Origin: Bordetella genomosp. 13
Lineage (GTDB): Bacteria > Pseudomonadota > Gammaproteobacteria > Burkholderiales > Burkholderiaceae_B
Assembly (NCBI RefSeq): GCF_002119665.1
Contig: NZ_CP021111.1
Span: forward strand, 4,774,001-4,838,000
Direction of reading: 5' to 3'
Length of the DNA: 64,000 nucleotides
The notes beneath the pieces were generated by a model, which worked only from the letters and a program-made list of their open reading frames with translations, did no database searches and was not told the origin of the DNA. The position numbers and the translations under genes were made by a program. Position 1 is the stretch's first letter; each line of letters begins with the position of its first letter. Below are positions 37,977 through 47,846 of the stretch, piece by piece.

Positions 37977-38477
37977 TCACCTCTTCCCGCGCACGTCCTG
38001 GATCGCGGCGACGATGTTCGAATAGGCGCCGCAGCGGCAAATATTGCCGCTCATCAATTCGCGCACCTCGTCGTCGCCGGGACCGCAAGGCTCGGACAAC
38101 AGCGCGGTGGCCGACATGATCTGCCCGGCCGTGCAGTAGCCGCACTGGTAGCCGTCGTGGGCGACGAAGGCCGCCTGCATCGGATGCAGCGCGTCCGGCG
38201 TGCCCAGTCCTTCTATCGTCGTGACCTCGCTGTCGCCGACCGACGCGGCCAGCGTGAGGCAGGCGTTCACGCGGCGGCCATCCACGTGCACGGTACAGGC
38301 GCCGCACTGGCCATGGTCGCAGCCCTTCTTGGTGCCGGTCAGATGCAGGGTCTCGCGCAGCGTGTCCAGCAATGTGGCGCGGGGATCGAGCTTGAGTTCG
38401 TAGGCGGCGCCATTGACGTGCAGCGTGGCGTCGACGGCGCCAGCCATGGGCGCCGCGGTAGGGGACGAGTCTGGCAT
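37977..38477 (-). CDS. Molybdenum hydroxylase 2Fe-2S subunit
   Basis: 166-residue small subunit with two 2Fe-2S clusters: the plant-ferredoxin type motif GCDHGQCGACTVHVDG and the helical-domain motif GYQCGYCTAGQI with NICRCGAY. The ATG at 38477 is set by AGGAGG five bases upstream. The roughly 25 residues before the conserved domain (PDSSPTAAPMAGAVD) lack a twin-arginine motif, so export like PaoA is not indicated. First gene of the operon. Confidence 0.92.
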   Translation of the reverse strand: MPDSSPTAAPMAGAVDATLHVNGAAYELKLDPRATLLDTLRETLHLTGTKKGCDHGQCGACTVHVDGRRVNACLTLAASVGDSEVTTIEGLGTPDALHPMQAAFVAHDGYQCGYCTAGQIMSATALLSEPCGPGDDEVRELMSGNICRCGAYSNIVAAIQDVRGKR

Positions 38478-38537
38478 GGGAACCTCCTGAAGAACCGGAG
38501 GCACCAGCAAACGTCATGCCCGATGCGGGCGACGATT

Positions 38538-38566
38538 GTGTCCACAACCGGCATGGGTATGGACAC
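38538..38566. promoter_or_regulatory. Inverted repeat in the hydroxylase/MFS divergent promoter
   Basis: GTGTCCA and TGGACAC form seven-base arms around a 15-base spacer, midway between the divergent iron-sulfur subunit and MFS genes. It is a candidate operator, but no regulator gene is adjacent on the hydroxylase side. Confidence 0.35.
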
Positions 38567-38667
38567 CTGTGTCATGCATTCGTGATTCAATCGCCCCTTC
38601 GCGCCGCGCCGCTGTCGCGGGCTGACACGGCGCTGAACGCAGCACTCGTTTTACCAAGGATGTACGC

Positions 38668-39879
38668 ATGACTGACGTCAATGCCCGGCCGCAACAACCG
38701 GGCCTGGTACTGTTCGCGCTTGCCGTTGGCGGCTTCGCGATCGGCACCACCGAATTCGCCTCCATGAGCCTGCTGCCGTATTTCGCGGCAAGCCTGGGCA
38801 TCGACGCCCCCACCGCCGGCCACGTCATCAGCGCCTACGCGCTGGGCGTGGTGGTGGGCGCCCCCGTGCTGGCCGTGCTGGGCGCGCGGCTGCCGCGCCG
38901 CACGCTGCTGATCCTGCTGATGGCGATGTTCGCGGTCGGCAACGGCCTTTCGGCGCTGGCGCCCGACTATCACTGGATGCTGGCGTTCCGCTTCATCAGC
39001 GGCCTGCCGCATGGCGCCTATTTCGGCATCGCCGCGCTGGTGGCCAGCTCGCTGGTGCCCGAGAACCGGCGCACGCTGGCGGTGGGCCGCGTGTTCCTGG
39101 GCCTGACCTGCGCCACCATAGTGGGCGTTCCCATGGCCAGCTGGCTGGGCCAGGCGGTGGGCTGGCGCTGGAGCTTCGCGCTGGTGGCCCTGCTGGGCGT
39201 GCTCACCATGACGTGCGTGCGCCTGTTCGCGCCCGATACGCCGGCCGACCCGCATGCCAGCCCGCTGCGCGAACTGGGCGCGCTCAAGCGCGGCCAGGTA
39301 TGGCTGACGCTGGGCATCGGCGCGATCGGCTTCGGCGGCCTGTTTGCGGTGTACACCTACATGGCCGACACCATGATGGCAGTGACGCGCGTGTCGCCTG
39401 CCATGGTGCCCGTCGTGCTCAGCATGTTCGGGGTGGGATTCACCGTGGGCAACATGGTGGTGCCGCTGTTCGCCGACCGGGCGCTGATGCGCACCGCGGG
39501 CCTGATGCTCGTCTGGAGCGCCGGCGCGCTGGCGCTGTTCCCGCTGATGGCCGGCAACATCTGGACGCTGGGCCTGTCGGTGTTCCTGATCGGCTGCGGC
39601 GGCGCGCTGGGCACGGTGCTGCAGACGCGCCTGATGGACGTGGCCGAAGACGCGCAAGGCCTGGCGGCAGCGCTGAACCATTCCGCATTCAATACCGCCA
39701 ATGCGCTGGGCCCGTACCTGGGCGGGCTGGCGATCGCGGCCGGCTTCGGCTGGACGTCGACGGGCTGGGTGGGCACCCTGCTGGCACTGGGCGGGCTGGC
39801 ACTGTGGGCGGTGTCGGTGGCCACCGACCGGCGGACCCGCGGCAAGGCGCCCGCGCTGGCGACGGACGCGGCACGCTGA
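38668..39879 (+). CDS. MFS transporter, DHA1 family
   Basis: 403-residue 12-segment major facilitator transporter with the drug:H+ antiporter start GGFAIGTTEFASMSLLPYF and the loop 2-3 motif (GARLPRRTLLI). It resembles AraJ/YdhP-type exporters of sugars, purines or drugs. AAGGA lies about nine bases before the ATG. The substrate is unknown. A LysR regulator gene follows on the same strand after 150 bases. Confidence 0.85.
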   Translation: MTDVNARPQQPGLVLFALAVGGFAIGTTEFASMSLLPYFAASLGIDAPTAGHVISAYALGVVVGAPVLAVLGARLPRRTLLILLMAMFAVGNGLSALAPDYHWMLAFRFISGLPHGAYFGIAALVASSLVPENRRTLAVGRVFLGLTCATIVGVPMASWLGQAVGWRWSFALVALLGVLTMTCVRLFAPDTPADPHASPLRELGALKRGQVWLTLGIGAIGFGGLFAVYTYMADTMMAVTRVSPAMVPVVLSMFGVGFTVGNMVVPLFADRALMRTAGLMLVWSAGALALFPLMAGNIWTLGLSVFLIGCGGALGTVLQTRLMDVAEDAQGLAAALNHSAFNTANALGPYLGGLAIAAGFGWTSTGWVGTLLALGGLALWAVSVATDRRTRGKAPALATDAAR

Positions 39880-40032
39880 CCTGGCAACGAGGCAGCCCGA
39901 CAAGCGCGCCTCAGCCGCAAAGCGCGACACGTAGGGGTATATACCAGGGGCAGGCGAACGCCGCCGCGCAGCGCTCTAGAATGCGGATCGAAACGGGAAA
40001 GCTGCCTGCCTTCCCCTCTATGCCGCGCCGCC

Positions 40033-40980
40033 ATGACGCCGTCACGACCGCCTTTCTCGCTGCTATCGCTGCAGGTCTTCATTGCCGTGGCACGGCTGGG
40101 CAGCTTCACTCGCGCGGCCGATTATCTGCACCTGACGCAAAGCGCGGTCAGCAAGCATATCGGGCTGCTGGAAAGACACCTGGGCGTGCCGCTGCTCACC
40201 CGCGCCGGCGGCGTGGCGCTGACGCAGGCGGGCATCCAGTTCCTCGACGCCATCGAGCCGGCACTGGAGCAGATCCAATACGCCGTCGAACGCGTATCGG
40301 CGCCGGCCGAGCAACGCGCGATCGTCACCTTTCTCGCGCCGCCCGCCGTGCTGCAGTTCTGGCTGGTCGCGCTGCTGCCCCGCTTCGCCCAGGAGCATCC
40401 CGCCATCGAACTCCAGATGCGCACCCGTCCCGTGGGCGGTCGCGTCGGCCGCAGCGACCTGGACGCCGAGATCCGCTTCGGACGGGGCAATTGGCAAGGG
40501 GCGCGGGACCAGTACCTGTTCGGCCGCGAGATGTGCGTGATCGCCAGCCCCGCGCTGTGCGAGCGGCTGCCCTTGCGCGACTATGCCGACCTGCGGCGCG
40601 TGCCGCGGCTGCAGCACGTGCTGTATCCCACTGCATGGGACGAGTGGCGGCGCACGCTGGCTCCCGGCCTGGAATTCGACGGCCAGGCCCAGGAGTACGA
40701 CCACTACTCCGTCATGGTCGAGGCCGTGCGGGCCGAGCTCGGCGTGGCTATCATGCCGCGGCTGCTGGTGCGCAAGATGCTGGCATCGGGCGAACTGGCG
40801 GCGCCGTTCAACGAAGTCATGCTGGGTTCCGGCGGCTATTACCTGATCCTGCGCGACCACACGGCGCCCGCCCACGCCGTGCGCGCGGCCGGCGCGTGGA
40901 TCAAGGCGCGCGCCGACGAGATGGCGCGCGAATGGCTGGCTGCGGCACGCCCGCCAGTGGTCTATACGGATTCGGGCTAG
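40033..40980 (+). CDS. LysR-family transcriptional regulator (GcvA-like)
   Basis: 315-residue LysR regulator. The winged helix (LLSLQVFIAVARLGSFTRAA, LTQSAVSKHIGLLERHLG) and effector domain with the VGRSDLDAEIRFGRGNW pattern suggest the GcvA/AmpR subgroup. Its targets may be the upstream MFS gene or genes elsewhere. It is convergent with the esterase gene; a short hairpin separates them. Confidence 0.85.
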   Translation: MTPSRPPFSLLSLQVFIAVARLGSFTRAADYLHLTQSAVSKHIGLLERHLGVPLLTRAGGVALTQAGIQFLDAIEPALEQIQYAVERVSAPAEQRAIVTFLAPPAVLQFWLVALLPRFAQEHPAIELQMRTRPVGGRVGRSDLDAEIRFGRGNWQGARDQYLFGREMCVIASPALCERLPLRDYADLRRVPRLQHVLYPTAWDEWRRTLAPGLEFDGQAQEYDHYSVMVEAVRAELGVAIMPRLLVRKMLASGELAAPFNEVMLGSGGYYLILRDHTAPAHAVRAAGAWIKARADEMAREWLAAARPPVVYTDSG

Positions 40981-40999
40981 CCAGGCTGCGACGCCTGGC
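40980..40999. terminator. Short hairpin between convergent genes
   Basis: GCCAGGC and GCCTGGC pair around six bases immediately after the lysR stop codon, in the 24-base gap before the convergent esterase gene. No T-run follows. Probably a weak bidirectional terminator. Confidence 0.4.
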
Positions 41000-41004
41000 C
41001 TGCA

Positions 41005-42009
41005 TCACCGCAGGGCCGGCGTGCCGCCGCCCAGTTCCACGAACGCCTCGCATGCGCGCCGCACGTGCGCGCGCGCCGCGGCGCTGGCGGCGAGCATGCG
41101 GGCGAACCCATGGATCATGCCGTCGGCGCGCCAATGCCTGAGCGGCACGCCGGCAGCCAGCAGGCGGCTGGCGAAGGCTTCGCCCTCGTCGCGCAGCACG
41201 TCGGTCTCCGCGGTGACGAGCACGGTGGGCGGCAAGGCCAGCTCGCTGCCCTGCCAGCGCATGGGCAGCGCGGCGCGGTGCGCGTCGCCCGTCGCGTCTT
41301 CGCCCAGCAGCGACCGCCAGTAATACTGCATGGCGGCGCGCGTCAGGCCGGGCCCGTCGGCGTAGAGTCGCACGCTGTCGGACCCCAGCCCGGGATCCAG
41401 CGCGGGGTAGAACAGCAGCTGCCTGCCGTAGCGTCCCGGCGTCTGCCGCTGCGCCCGCCATGCGACGCCGAGCGCGAGGTGGGCTCCCGCGCTGTCGCCT
41501 GCCACCGCCATGGGGCTGTCGCCGTCCAGGCCGAGCGCCCGAGCATGACGCAGCAGCCAATCGCCGGCCTCCCAAAGGTCTTCATGCTGCGCCGGATGCG
41601 GATGCTCCGGCGCTCGCCGGTAATGCACGCTGGCCACGGCGTGGCCCGTGCATGCGGCCAGTTCGGCGCACAGCGTGTCATGGGTGGCGATGCTGCCCAC
41701 GACCCACCCGCCGCCGTGCGCATACAGCATCAGCGGGGCACGGGCCGCATCGCCGCCCGCGCGGCGGTACAGGCGGATGGGAATCTCGCGGCCTGCCGAG
41801 ACGGCATACAGGTCCGTTCTTTCCACACCGGGCTCGGACGCGCGCGGCAGCATCGCCGCCGCGCGTTCGCTGACCAGTCGCCGGCGCTCGGCCTCGGGCA
41901 GCTTCCACGATGCGCTTTGGGTTTCGATCTCGGCGGTGCGGCGCAGCACGTCGAGAAGATCGGCGTCGATGGCGGGCAGACCACCCGCCGCGTGGCGATC
42001 AGTCGGCAC
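41005..42009 (-). CDS. Alpha/beta hydrolase, hormone-sensitive lipase family
   Basis: 334-residue esterase of the HSL family: oxyanion motif YAHGGGWV, nucleophile elbow GDSAGAH, acid in TDVLRDEG and the catalytic histidine in IHGFAR. The GTG at 42009 overlaps the binding-protein stop codon and has GAGG five bases upstream, so the two genes are coupled; the longer frame from 42081 is not supported. It probably hydrolyses short-chain esters, perhaps of the compound imported with the help of the neighbouring Bug protein. Confidence 0.85.
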   Translation of the reverse strand: MPTDRHAAGGLPAIDADLLDVLRRTAEIETQSASWKLPEAERRRLVSERAAAMLPRASEPGVERTDLYAVSAGREIPIRLYRRAGGDAARAPLMLYAHGGGWVVGSIATHDTLCAELAACTGHAVASVHYRRAPEHPHPAQHEDLWEAGDWLLRHARALGLDGDSPMAVAGDSAGAHLALGVAWRAQRQTPGRYGRQLLFYPALDPGLGSDSVRLYADGPGLTRAAMQYYWRSLLGEDATGDAHRAALPMRWQGSELALPPTVLVTAETDVLRDEGEAFASRLLAAGVPLRHWRADGMIHGFARMLAASAAARAHVRRACEAFVELGGGTPALR

Positions 42010-42979
42010 GGATGCCTCGGCTGCGCACGATGTCGCCCCAGCGCGCGGTTTCATCCGCCACGAACTTGCCGAACTCCGCACGCATCGGGCCGCCGACCGT
42101 CACGCCGTCCTGGGCGAAGCGGGCACGCAGCCCCGCATCGGCCAGCGCCTGCTGCAATTGCCGGGCCACCTCGGCCGCCACGGGCTCGGGCACGCCATCC
42201 GGCATGAACATGCCGAACCAGTTGGTCACCTGGAAATTCGGCAGGCCGCTCTCCATCATGGTGGGCACCTCCGGCAGCGCCGGACTGCGCTGCGCGCCGG
42301 TGACGGCCAACGCCCGGTACTTCCCCGACCTGATCAGCGGAATCGCCGAGCTCGGGTTCTCGAATATGCCCGATACCTGCCCGCTGACGACGTCGGCCAC
42401 GTGGGCGGACCCGCCGCGATACGGCACGTGCACGATAGGCAGCTTCTTGGTCGATGCCAGCAGTTCCATCGACATGTGGCTCAGCGTACCCTTGCCGCCC
42501 GAAGCCAGCGTCACTTGTTTGCCGGGCTGGGCGGCCTCGGCCAGCATGTCCTGCAGCGTGCGATACGGCTGCTCTCCGCCGGTCACCAGCACCAGCGGGT
42601 TGGACACCACCAGGCCGACCGGCGTGAAGTCCCGCGCCGTGTCGTACGGCAGCTTGTCGAACAACGCGTTGTTCACGGCGAACCCGCCGCCCGCCAGCAG
42701 CAGCGTATATCCGTCCGCATCGGCGCGCGCGGCCTGCTCGGTGCCGATGCGGGTATCGGCGCCGGGCTTGTTCTCGACGACGAACGGTTGGCCGGTGTTG
42801 ACCGACATCTTCTGCGCCACCGCGCGAGCCGCGATGTCGGCGATGCCGCCGGGCGCATACGGAACAATGACGCGCACCGGGCGCTCTGGCCACACCGGGG
42901 CTGCGGCCGAGGCGGCGGCCGCCCAGCCCAGGGTCGCGGCGGCAAGGCCGGCGCGCACGCCGGACAAAAGCTTGGACAT
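41999..42979 (-). CDS. Bug/TctC-family periplasmic substrate-binding protein
   Basis: 326-residue Bug protein, a family greatly expanded in Bordetella relatives. A signal peptide (about 1-26, WAAAASAAA) precedes the WPERPVRVIVPYAPGGIADIAAR start, and the NKPGADTRIG loop is present. Such proteins bind carboxylates or aromatic acids and many lack adjacent permeases, as here. It is the first gene of a two-gene operon with the esterase. Confidence 0.9.
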   Translation of the reverse strand: MSKLLSGVRAGLAAATLGWAAAASAAAPVWPERPVRVIVPYAPGGIADIAARAVAQKMSVNTGQPFVVENKPGADTRIGTEQAARADADGYTLLLAGGGFAVNNALFDKLPYDTARDFTPVGLVVSNPLVLVTGGEQPYRTLQDMLAEAAQPGKQVTLASGGKGTLSHMSMELLASTKKLPIVHVPYRGGSAHVADVVSGQVSGIFENPSSAIPLIRSGKYRALAVTGAQRSPALPEVPTMMESGLPNFQVTNWFGMFMPDGVPEPVAAEVARQLQQALADAGLRARFAQDGVTVGGPMRAEFGKFVADETARWGDIVRSRGIRAD

Positions 42980-43132
42980 GACGAGTCTCCTCTCTGATCG
43001 TTATACGGTCCGGCTATGCGTCGCTGCCGGACTCGCGGCAACTATTGCACAGTCGCCGCCGGGTCGCGATGAAGATTCGTCATGCGGATTCCTGAAGGGA
43101 ATGACCCCTTTCGACAGACTCGCGCCGAAAAC

Positions 43133-43164
43133 AAAAAGGCTCCGCGCCATATCGACGCGGAGCC
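43133..43164 (-). terminator. Rho-independent terminator of cyoABCD
   Basis: On the minus strand a nine-base stem GGCTCCGCG/CGCGGAGCC with a nine-base loop is followed by TTTTTGT. It lies 33 bases beyond the cyoD stop codon and clearly ends the oxidase operon. Confidence 0.85.
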
Positions 43165-43196
43165 TTCCGAGGGCGAACCCTGGTCCGCCGAGATGC

Positions 43197-43550
43197 CTAC
43201 ATGCCGGGCATCATGTTCGCGTTCATGTTGTGCAGCACCCACAAGGAACCCACGACGATGATCGCGATGATCTTCACGGTGAACAGGAAGGTGAGCGTGT
43301 TGTCGCGCTGCGACTTGTCCATGCCCATGTGCAGGAAGAAGATCAGTTGCACGAGCAGCTGCGCGATGCACAGGATGATCAGGCCGGGAATGGCGATCGA
43401 ACGCGACACGCCTTCGACCATGACCAGGCCGAACGAGCCGAAGGTCAGCACGATGGAAAGGATGAAGCCGACGATGTACGACTTCATGCTGCCGTGGGCG
43501 CCGTCGTGATGCGAGTCGCCGTGATGGCCGGCCGATGCGGAATGAGACAT
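43197..43550 (-). CDS. cyoD: Cytochrome o ubiquinol oxidase subunit IV
   Basis: 117-residue three-helix membrane protein. After a histidine-rich N-terminus, helices run about residues 22-40 (VGFILSIVLTFGSFGLV), 50-70 (GLIILCIAQLLVQLIFFLHM) and 80-105 (FTVKIIAIIVVGSLWVLHN). It stabilises subunit I. The ATG at 43550 shares a base with the cyoC stop codon, so it is coupled. Confidence 0.92.
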   Translation of the reverse strand: MSHSASAGHHGDSHHDGAHGSMKSYIVGFILSIVLTFGSFGLVMVEGVSRSIAIPGLIILCIAQLLVQLIFFLHMGMDKSQRDNTLTFLFTVKIIAIIVVGSLWVLHNMNANMMPGM

Positions 43551-44176
43551 CAGAGGGCTCCGAACAGATAGATGAAGGTGAAGACGCAGATCCAGATGAT
43601 GTCCAGGAAGTGCCAGAACAGGCTCAGGCACTGCAGGCGGCGCCGGTTGAACGAGTCCAGGCCCTGGCGGCGGACCATGTCGACCATGACGAACAGCCAG
43701 ATCAGGCCGAACGTGACGTGCAGGCCGTGCGTGCCGATCAGCGTGAAGAATGCCGACAGGTAGGCGCTGCGACCGGGGCCGTTGCCCTGCGAGATCAGGT
43801 GATGGAATTCATAGACTTCCATCGCCACGAAGCCGATGCCGAACAGCGCCGTGATCAGCAGCCAGGTGATGACGCCGGCCTTGTTGTTGGCCTGCATCTT
43901 CAGCATGGCCACGCCGAAGGTGAAGCTGCTGATCAGCAGCAGCATGGTTTCGACCAGCACGAACGACAGGTCGAACAGTTCGGCGCCGGACGGACCGCCG
44001 GCGGTGGCCTTGGACAGCACGGCGAAGGTGGCGAACAGCACCGAGAAGATCAGGCAGTCGCTCATCAGGTAGATCCAGAACCCGAAGGTGGTCTTGGATC
44101 CGTCGTCGTGATGCTCGTCGTGGTCGTGATCGTGGCCGTGGGCCACGCCGTGGTTCAGAGTGGTTGCGTGGTTCAT
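43550..44176 (-). CDS. cyoC: Cytochrome o ubiquinol oxidase subunit III
   Basis: 208-residue five-helix subunit III of the bo3 oxidase, with the [19 protein letters not shown] first helix and the [17 protein letters not shown] last helix typical of the family. A His/Asp-rich N-terminal stretch (residues 9-24) is a common feature. It follows cyoB by three bases. Confidence 0.95.
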   Translation of the reverse strand: MNHATTLNHGVAHGHDHDHDEHHDDGSKTTFGFWIYLMSDCLIFSVLFATFAVLSKATAGGPSGAELFDLSFVLVETMLLLISSFTFGVAMLKMQANNKAGVITWLLITALFGIGFVAMEVYEFHHLISQGNGPGRSAYLSAFFTLIGTHGLHVTFGLIWLFVMVDMVRRQGLDSFNRRRLQCLSLFWHFLDIIWICVFTFIYLFGAL

Positions 44177-44179
44177 GGC

Positions 44180-46162
44180 TCAGGCAGCCTGTTGCTGCTG
44201 TTTACGTTGCAGGTGCGCGTTCTCGATGGCCTCGACTTCCTTCGCAGGCACGTAGTAGTCGATGTCGCGGCTGTAGGCGCGCGCCACGAACGACGCGATC
44301 ATGCCCACGAAGCCCACGATGGCCAGCCACCAGATGTGCCAGATGAGTCCGAAGCACATCGCCAGGCCGAACGCCCCCATGTAGACGCCCGTGCCGGTGT
44401 TGCGCGGCATGTGGATGTCCTTGTAGGGCGCCGGAGCGCGGTTGGCGCGGCCGGACTGCTTGTCTTCCCAGAACTGGTCCAGGTGCTCGACCTGCGGCAC
44501 GTGCGCGAAGTTGTAGAACGGCGGGGGCGACGAGGTCGACCACTCCAGCGTACGGCCGCCCCAGGGGTCGCCCGTCAGGTCGCGGTTCTTGGCGCGGTCG
44601 CGGATGCTGACGGCCACTTGCAGCAGCAGCAGGGCGATACCGGCGGCCACGAACACGGCGCCCACCCAGGCAACGATCAGGTACGGCTGCCACTCGGGGT
44701 TGTCGTAGTGGTTCAGGCGACGCGTCATGCCCTTGAAGCCGAGGATGTACAGCGGCATGAAGGCCAGGTAGAAGCCGATCAGCCAGCACCAGAACGAGTA
44801 CTTGCCCAGGCGCTCGTTCAGCTTGAAGCCGAACGCCTTCGGGAACCAGTACGTCATGGCGGCGATACAACCGAACACCACGCCGCCGATGATGACGTTG
44901 TGGAAGTGGGCGATCAGGAACAGGCTGTTGTGCAGCACGAACGACACCGCCGGGATGGCCATCATCACGCCGGTCATGCCGCCGATGACGAAGGTGACCA
45001 TGAAGCCGATGGTCCAGATGACGGGAGTGGTCATCTGCACGCGGCCGCGGTACATGGTGAACAGCCAGTTGAAGATCTTGGCGCCGGTGGGCACCGAGAT
45101 GATCATCGTCGCTATCCCGAAGAACGCGTTGACGTTCGCCCCCGAACCCATCGTGAAGAAGTGGTGCAGCCAGACCAGGAACGACAGGATGCCGATCGCG
45201 GCGGTGGCGTAGACCATCGACTTGTAGCCGAACAGCGGCTTGCGCGAGTAGGTGGCGATGATTTCAGAGAACGCGCCGAAGCAGGGCAGGATCAGGATGT
45301 ACACCTCGGGGTGGCCCCAGATCCAGATCAGGTTCACGTACATCATGGCGTTGCCGCCGCCGTCGTTCGTGAAGAAGTGCGTGCCCAGGTAGCGGTCGGC
45401 CGTGAGCAGCGCCAGCGTGGCGGCCAGCACCGGGAAGGCGGCGACGATCAGGATGTTGGTGACCAGCGCGGTCCAGGTGAACACGGGCATCTTCATCAGC
45501 GACATGCCCGGCGCGCGCATGCGCAGGATGGTCACGATGAAGTTGATGCCTGACAGCGTGGTGCCCAGCCCGGAGATCTGCAGAGACCAGATGTAGTAGT
45601 CCATCCCCACGCTCGGGCTGTAGTCCAGCCCGGACAGCGGCGGATAGGCCAGCCAGCCGGTGGCGGCGAACTCGCCCACGAACAGCGACAGCATCATCAG
45701 CACGACGCCGGCGCCGAACAGCCAGAAGCTGAGCGAGTTCAGGAACGGATACGCCACGTCGCGCGCGCCGATCTGCAGCGGCACGACGACGTTCATCAGG
45801 CCCGTGATGAAGGGCATCGCCATGAAGAAGATCATGATGACGCCGTGGGCGGTGAAGATCTGGTCGTAGTGGTGCGGCGGCAGGAAGCCGGCGGCGTCGG
45901 CGGCGGCCACGGCCTGCTGCGAACGCATCATGATGGCGTCGGCGAAGCCGCGCAGCAGCATGATCAGCGCCACGATGATGTACATGATGCCGATCTTCTT
46001 GTGGTCCACGGTGGTGAACCACTCCGTCCACAGGTACTTCCATTTGCCGAAGTACGTGATGGCGGCGAGCAGGGCGATGCCGCCCAGCGTGACGGCCACC
46101 AGGGTGGCCATGACGATCGGGTCGTGGAAGGGAATCGCTTCCAGGGAAAGTTTGCCGAACAT
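44180..46162 (-). CDS. cyoB: Cytochrome o ubiquinol oxidase subunit I
   Basis: 660-residue catalytic subunit of the bo3 quinol oxidase, which reduces oxygen to water and pumps protons. The [17 protein letters not shown] motif contains the CuB histidine and cross-linked tyrosine. The low-spin heme ligand ([14 protein letters not shown]), the HHFFTMG CuB histidine pair and the [11 protein letters not shown] heme ligands are present. Length matches the family. It follows cyoA by eight bases. Confidence 0.97.
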   Translation of the reverse strand: MFGKLSLEAIPFHDPIVMATLVAVTLGGIALLAAITYFGKWKYLWTEWFTTVDHKKIGIMYIIVALIMLLRGFADAIMMRSQQAVAAADAAGFLPPHHYDQIFTAHGVIMIFFMAMPFITGLMNVVVPLQIGARDVAYPFLNSLSFWLFGAGVVLMMLSLFVGEFAATGWLAYPPLSGLDYSPSVGMDYYIWSLQISGLGTTLSGINFIVTILRMRAPGMSLMKMPVFTWTALVTNILIVAAFPVLAATLALLTADRYLGTHFFTNDGGGNAMMYVNLIWIWGHPEVYILILPCFGAFSEIIATYSRKPLFGYKSMVYATAAIGILSFLVWLHHFFTMGSGANVNAFFGIATMIISVPTGAKIFNWLFTMYRGRVQMTTPVIWTIGFMVTFVIGGMTGVMMAIPAVSFVLHNSLFLIAHFHNVIIGGVVFGCIAAMTYWFPKAFGFKLNERLGKYSFWCWLIGFYLAFMPLYILGFKGMTRRLNHYDNPEWQPYLIVAWVGAVFVAAGIALLLLQVAVSIRDRAKNRDLTGDPWGGRTLEWSTSSPPPFYNFAHVPQVEHLDQFWEDKQSGRANRAPAPYKDIHMPRNTGTGVYMGAFGLAMCFGLIWHIWWLAIVGFVGMIASFVARAYSRDIDYYVPAKEVEAIENAHLQRKQQQQAA

Positions 46163-46170
46163 GATATGTA

Positions 46171-47082
46171 TTACTCCGCGGCGGCGACCAGGTTCTTGGA
46201 CGTGGGTGTGCAGAACGGAGAGTCGACCCCTGCGATCTTTGCCATCGTGCTATTCAGGATGAAATCGAACATGCCGGCCGGCGCGCTCGAGTAGTAGGTG
46301 ACCGGCGTGTGCTGGCTGGGCTTGAACAGCGTCGCGTACGACTCCTGCGTCAGCGCGCTGCCGTCGGCGCGGGCCTTCTGGATCCACTCGTCGAAGCCCT
46401 GCTCGGAGGTGGCGATGGCCTTGAAGCGCATGCCCGAGAAGCCGCCGCCGCTGTAGTTGGCCGAGATGCCGGCGTAGGTGCCCGGCTCGCGCGCGATCAG
46501 GTGCAGCTTGGTGGTCATGCCGGCCATCGAGTAGATCTGGCTGCCCAACTGCGGAATGAAGAAGGAGTTCATCACCGTGCCCGAGGTGATGCGGAAGTTC
46601 AGCGGCGCATCGACCGGGAACGCGATCTCGTTCACGGTGGCGATGTTGTAGTCGGGATAGATGAACAGCCACTTCCAGTCCAGCGACACCACTTCGATGT
46701 TGATCGGCTTGCGGTCGGACTCGATGGGGCGGTAGGGATCCAGCGCGTGCGAACTCTTCCAGGTCATCACGGCCAGGATGGCCACGATGATGCAGGGCAC
46801 CGTCCACACCACGATCTCGATGGGGGTGGAGTGCGACCAGTTGGGGGAATACGTGGCCTTGGTGTTGGTGGAGCGGTACTTCCACGCGAACCACAGCGTC
46901 ATGATGATGACGGGCACGACGACCAGCAGCATCAGTCCGGTGGCGGTCAGCAGAAGCGTCTTCTCCTGCATCCCGATGTCCCCTTTCGGGTCGAGGATTT
47001 CCAAGGAACAGCCGCCCAGCAGCAGGACGGCGCCGACGGCTAATACGCGCGCGGCGATGGAGGCGAAAGGGGGGAGTTTCAC
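46171..47082 (-). CDS. cyoA: Cytochrome o ubiquinol oxidase subunit II
   Basis: 303-residue lipoprotein subunit with lipobox LLGGC (Cys25), two membrane helices (about 40-60 and 85-105) and a cupredoxin-fold periplasmic domain without CuA ligands, as expected for a quinol oxidase. It heads cyoABCD. No cyoE (heme o synthase) is in the window. Its upstream region carries two RegA-box-like palindromes and an FNR-like site, suggesting redox control. Confidence 0.95.
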   Translation of the reverse strand: MKLPPFASIAARVLAVGAVLLLGGCSLEILDPKGDIGMQEKTLLLTATGLMLLVVVPVIIMTLWFAWKYRSTNTKATYSPNWSHSTPIEIVVWTVPCIIVAILAVMTWKSSHALDPYRPIESDRKPINIEVVSLDWKWLFIYPDYNIATVNEIAFPVDAPLNFRITSGTVMNSFFIPQLGSQIYSMAGMTTKLHLIAREPGTYAGISANYSGGGFSGMRFKAIATSEQGFDEWIQKARADGSALTQESYATLFKPSQHTPVTYYSSAPAGMFDFILNSTMAKIAGVDSPFCTPTSKNLVAAAE

Positions 47083-47158
47083 TGGCGAGCCCTATGGACG
47101 ATAAGGGTGCTGCCTTGCAGCAAAACCGGGATGGTAGCTCGCTCGTCCACCCCTGCCC

Positions 47159-47175
47159 TGCGACAGAAAGTCGCA
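47159..47175. promoter_or_regulatory. RegA-box-like palindrome upstream of cyoA
   Basis: TGCGAC and GTCGCA flank five bases (AGAAA), 77 bases before the cyoA start. This matches the GCGNC-N5-GNCGC shape known for RegA/RegR/PrrA-type binding sites. The regulator gene lies immediately upstream. Confidence 0.5.
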
Positions 47176-47256
47176 GTTGTCGCCACACAACCGCACCAGA
47201 ACGGTGCAAATCGGGATCAGAACCCTAGGGAAACCCCGAGCAGGTCGACGCCGCGG

Positions 47257-47275
47257 GTGCGACAATCTGTCGCAC
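47257..47275. promoter_or_regulatory. Second RegA-box-like palindrome
   Basis: GTGCGACA and TGTCGCAC are exact complements around ATC, giving a 19-base palindrome. The core GCGACAATCTGTCGC fits the RegR-type consensus almost fully. It lies between regA and cyoA, about 98 bases from the first copy. Confidence 0.55.
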
Positions 47276-47281
47276 CGCTTT

Positions 47282-47295
47282 TTGACCGGGATCAA
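47282..47295. promoter_or_regulatory. FNR/ANR-like site
   Basis: TTGACCGGGATCAA differs from the FNR consensus (TTGAT-N4-ATCAA) at one half-site base. It overlaps the regA stop codon and sits about 200 bases upstream of cyoA. Anaerobic repression of the oxidase is the plausible role, but distance makes this uncertain. Confidence 0.4.
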
Positions 47296-47846
47296 TCGTG
47301 GGGAAAGGGCTCGCGTTCGGGGCCGGGCTTCTTGGCCAGCTTGCGCTGCAGCGAGCGCCGATGCATGCCGAGCAGGCGGGCGGCGGCGGACACATTGCCG
47401 CCGGTTTCGGACAGCGCCTGATGGATGTGCTCCCATTCTAGGCGGTGCAGCGGCGTCATGGCGCTTTCAATCGTAACGTTCTGCGGCTCGGCCAGGCCCA
47501 GGGTGCGCAGGATCATGGGCGCGGTGGCCGGCTTGGGCAGATAGTCGTCGGCGCCGCGCTTGATGGCCTCGACCGCCGTGGCCACGCTGGCGTAGCCGGT
47601 GACCAGCAGGATCCGCATGTCCTCGCGCAGCGCACGCAGCGGGCGGATCAACGTAAGGCCCGAGTCCTCGCCCAGGCGCAGGTCGACCAGCGCGAACTCG
47701 GGGCGCATCTCTTCGGCCACGCGCAGGGCCTCGCCCACGCTGCACGCGATACGCGTTTCCAGGCCGTGACGCGCCAGGCTGCGCTGCAAAGTACGCAGGT
47801 ACAGCTCGTCGTCGTCGATCAGCAGGCCGGTGCCGGGGGAGTTCAT
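47292..47846 (-). CDS. regA: Redox response regulator RegA/PrrA/ActR family
   Basis: 184-residue response regulator. The receiver domain has the acidic pocket (LIDDDE), phospho-acceptor D55 (FALVDLRLGED) and the K of YLPKPAT. A Fis-like helix-turn-helix (SETGGNVSAAARLLGMHRRSLQRKLAKK) closes the protein, as in RegA. It is coupled to regB by an ATGA overlap. In this family the pair controls oxidases, dehydrogenases and other redox genes according to the quinone pool; adjacency to cyoA supports that role. Confidence 0.9.
   Translation of the reverse strand: MNSPGTGLLIDDDELYLRTLQRSLARHGLETRIACSVGEALRVAEEMRPEFALVDLRLGEDSGLTLIRPLRALREDMRILLVTGYASVATAVEAIKRGADDYLPKPATAPMILRTLGLAEPQNVTIESAMTPLHRLEWEHIHQALSETGGNVSAAARLLGMHRRSLQRKLAKKPGPEREPFPHD

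Noticed and set aside
43535..45553. Long open frame antisense to cyoBC
   Set aside because: A GC-rich shadow of the real oxidase genes; low-complexity His/Asp/Gln-rich translation without any domain. The same applies to other long antisense frames, for example 12943-14712 and 14734-16431.
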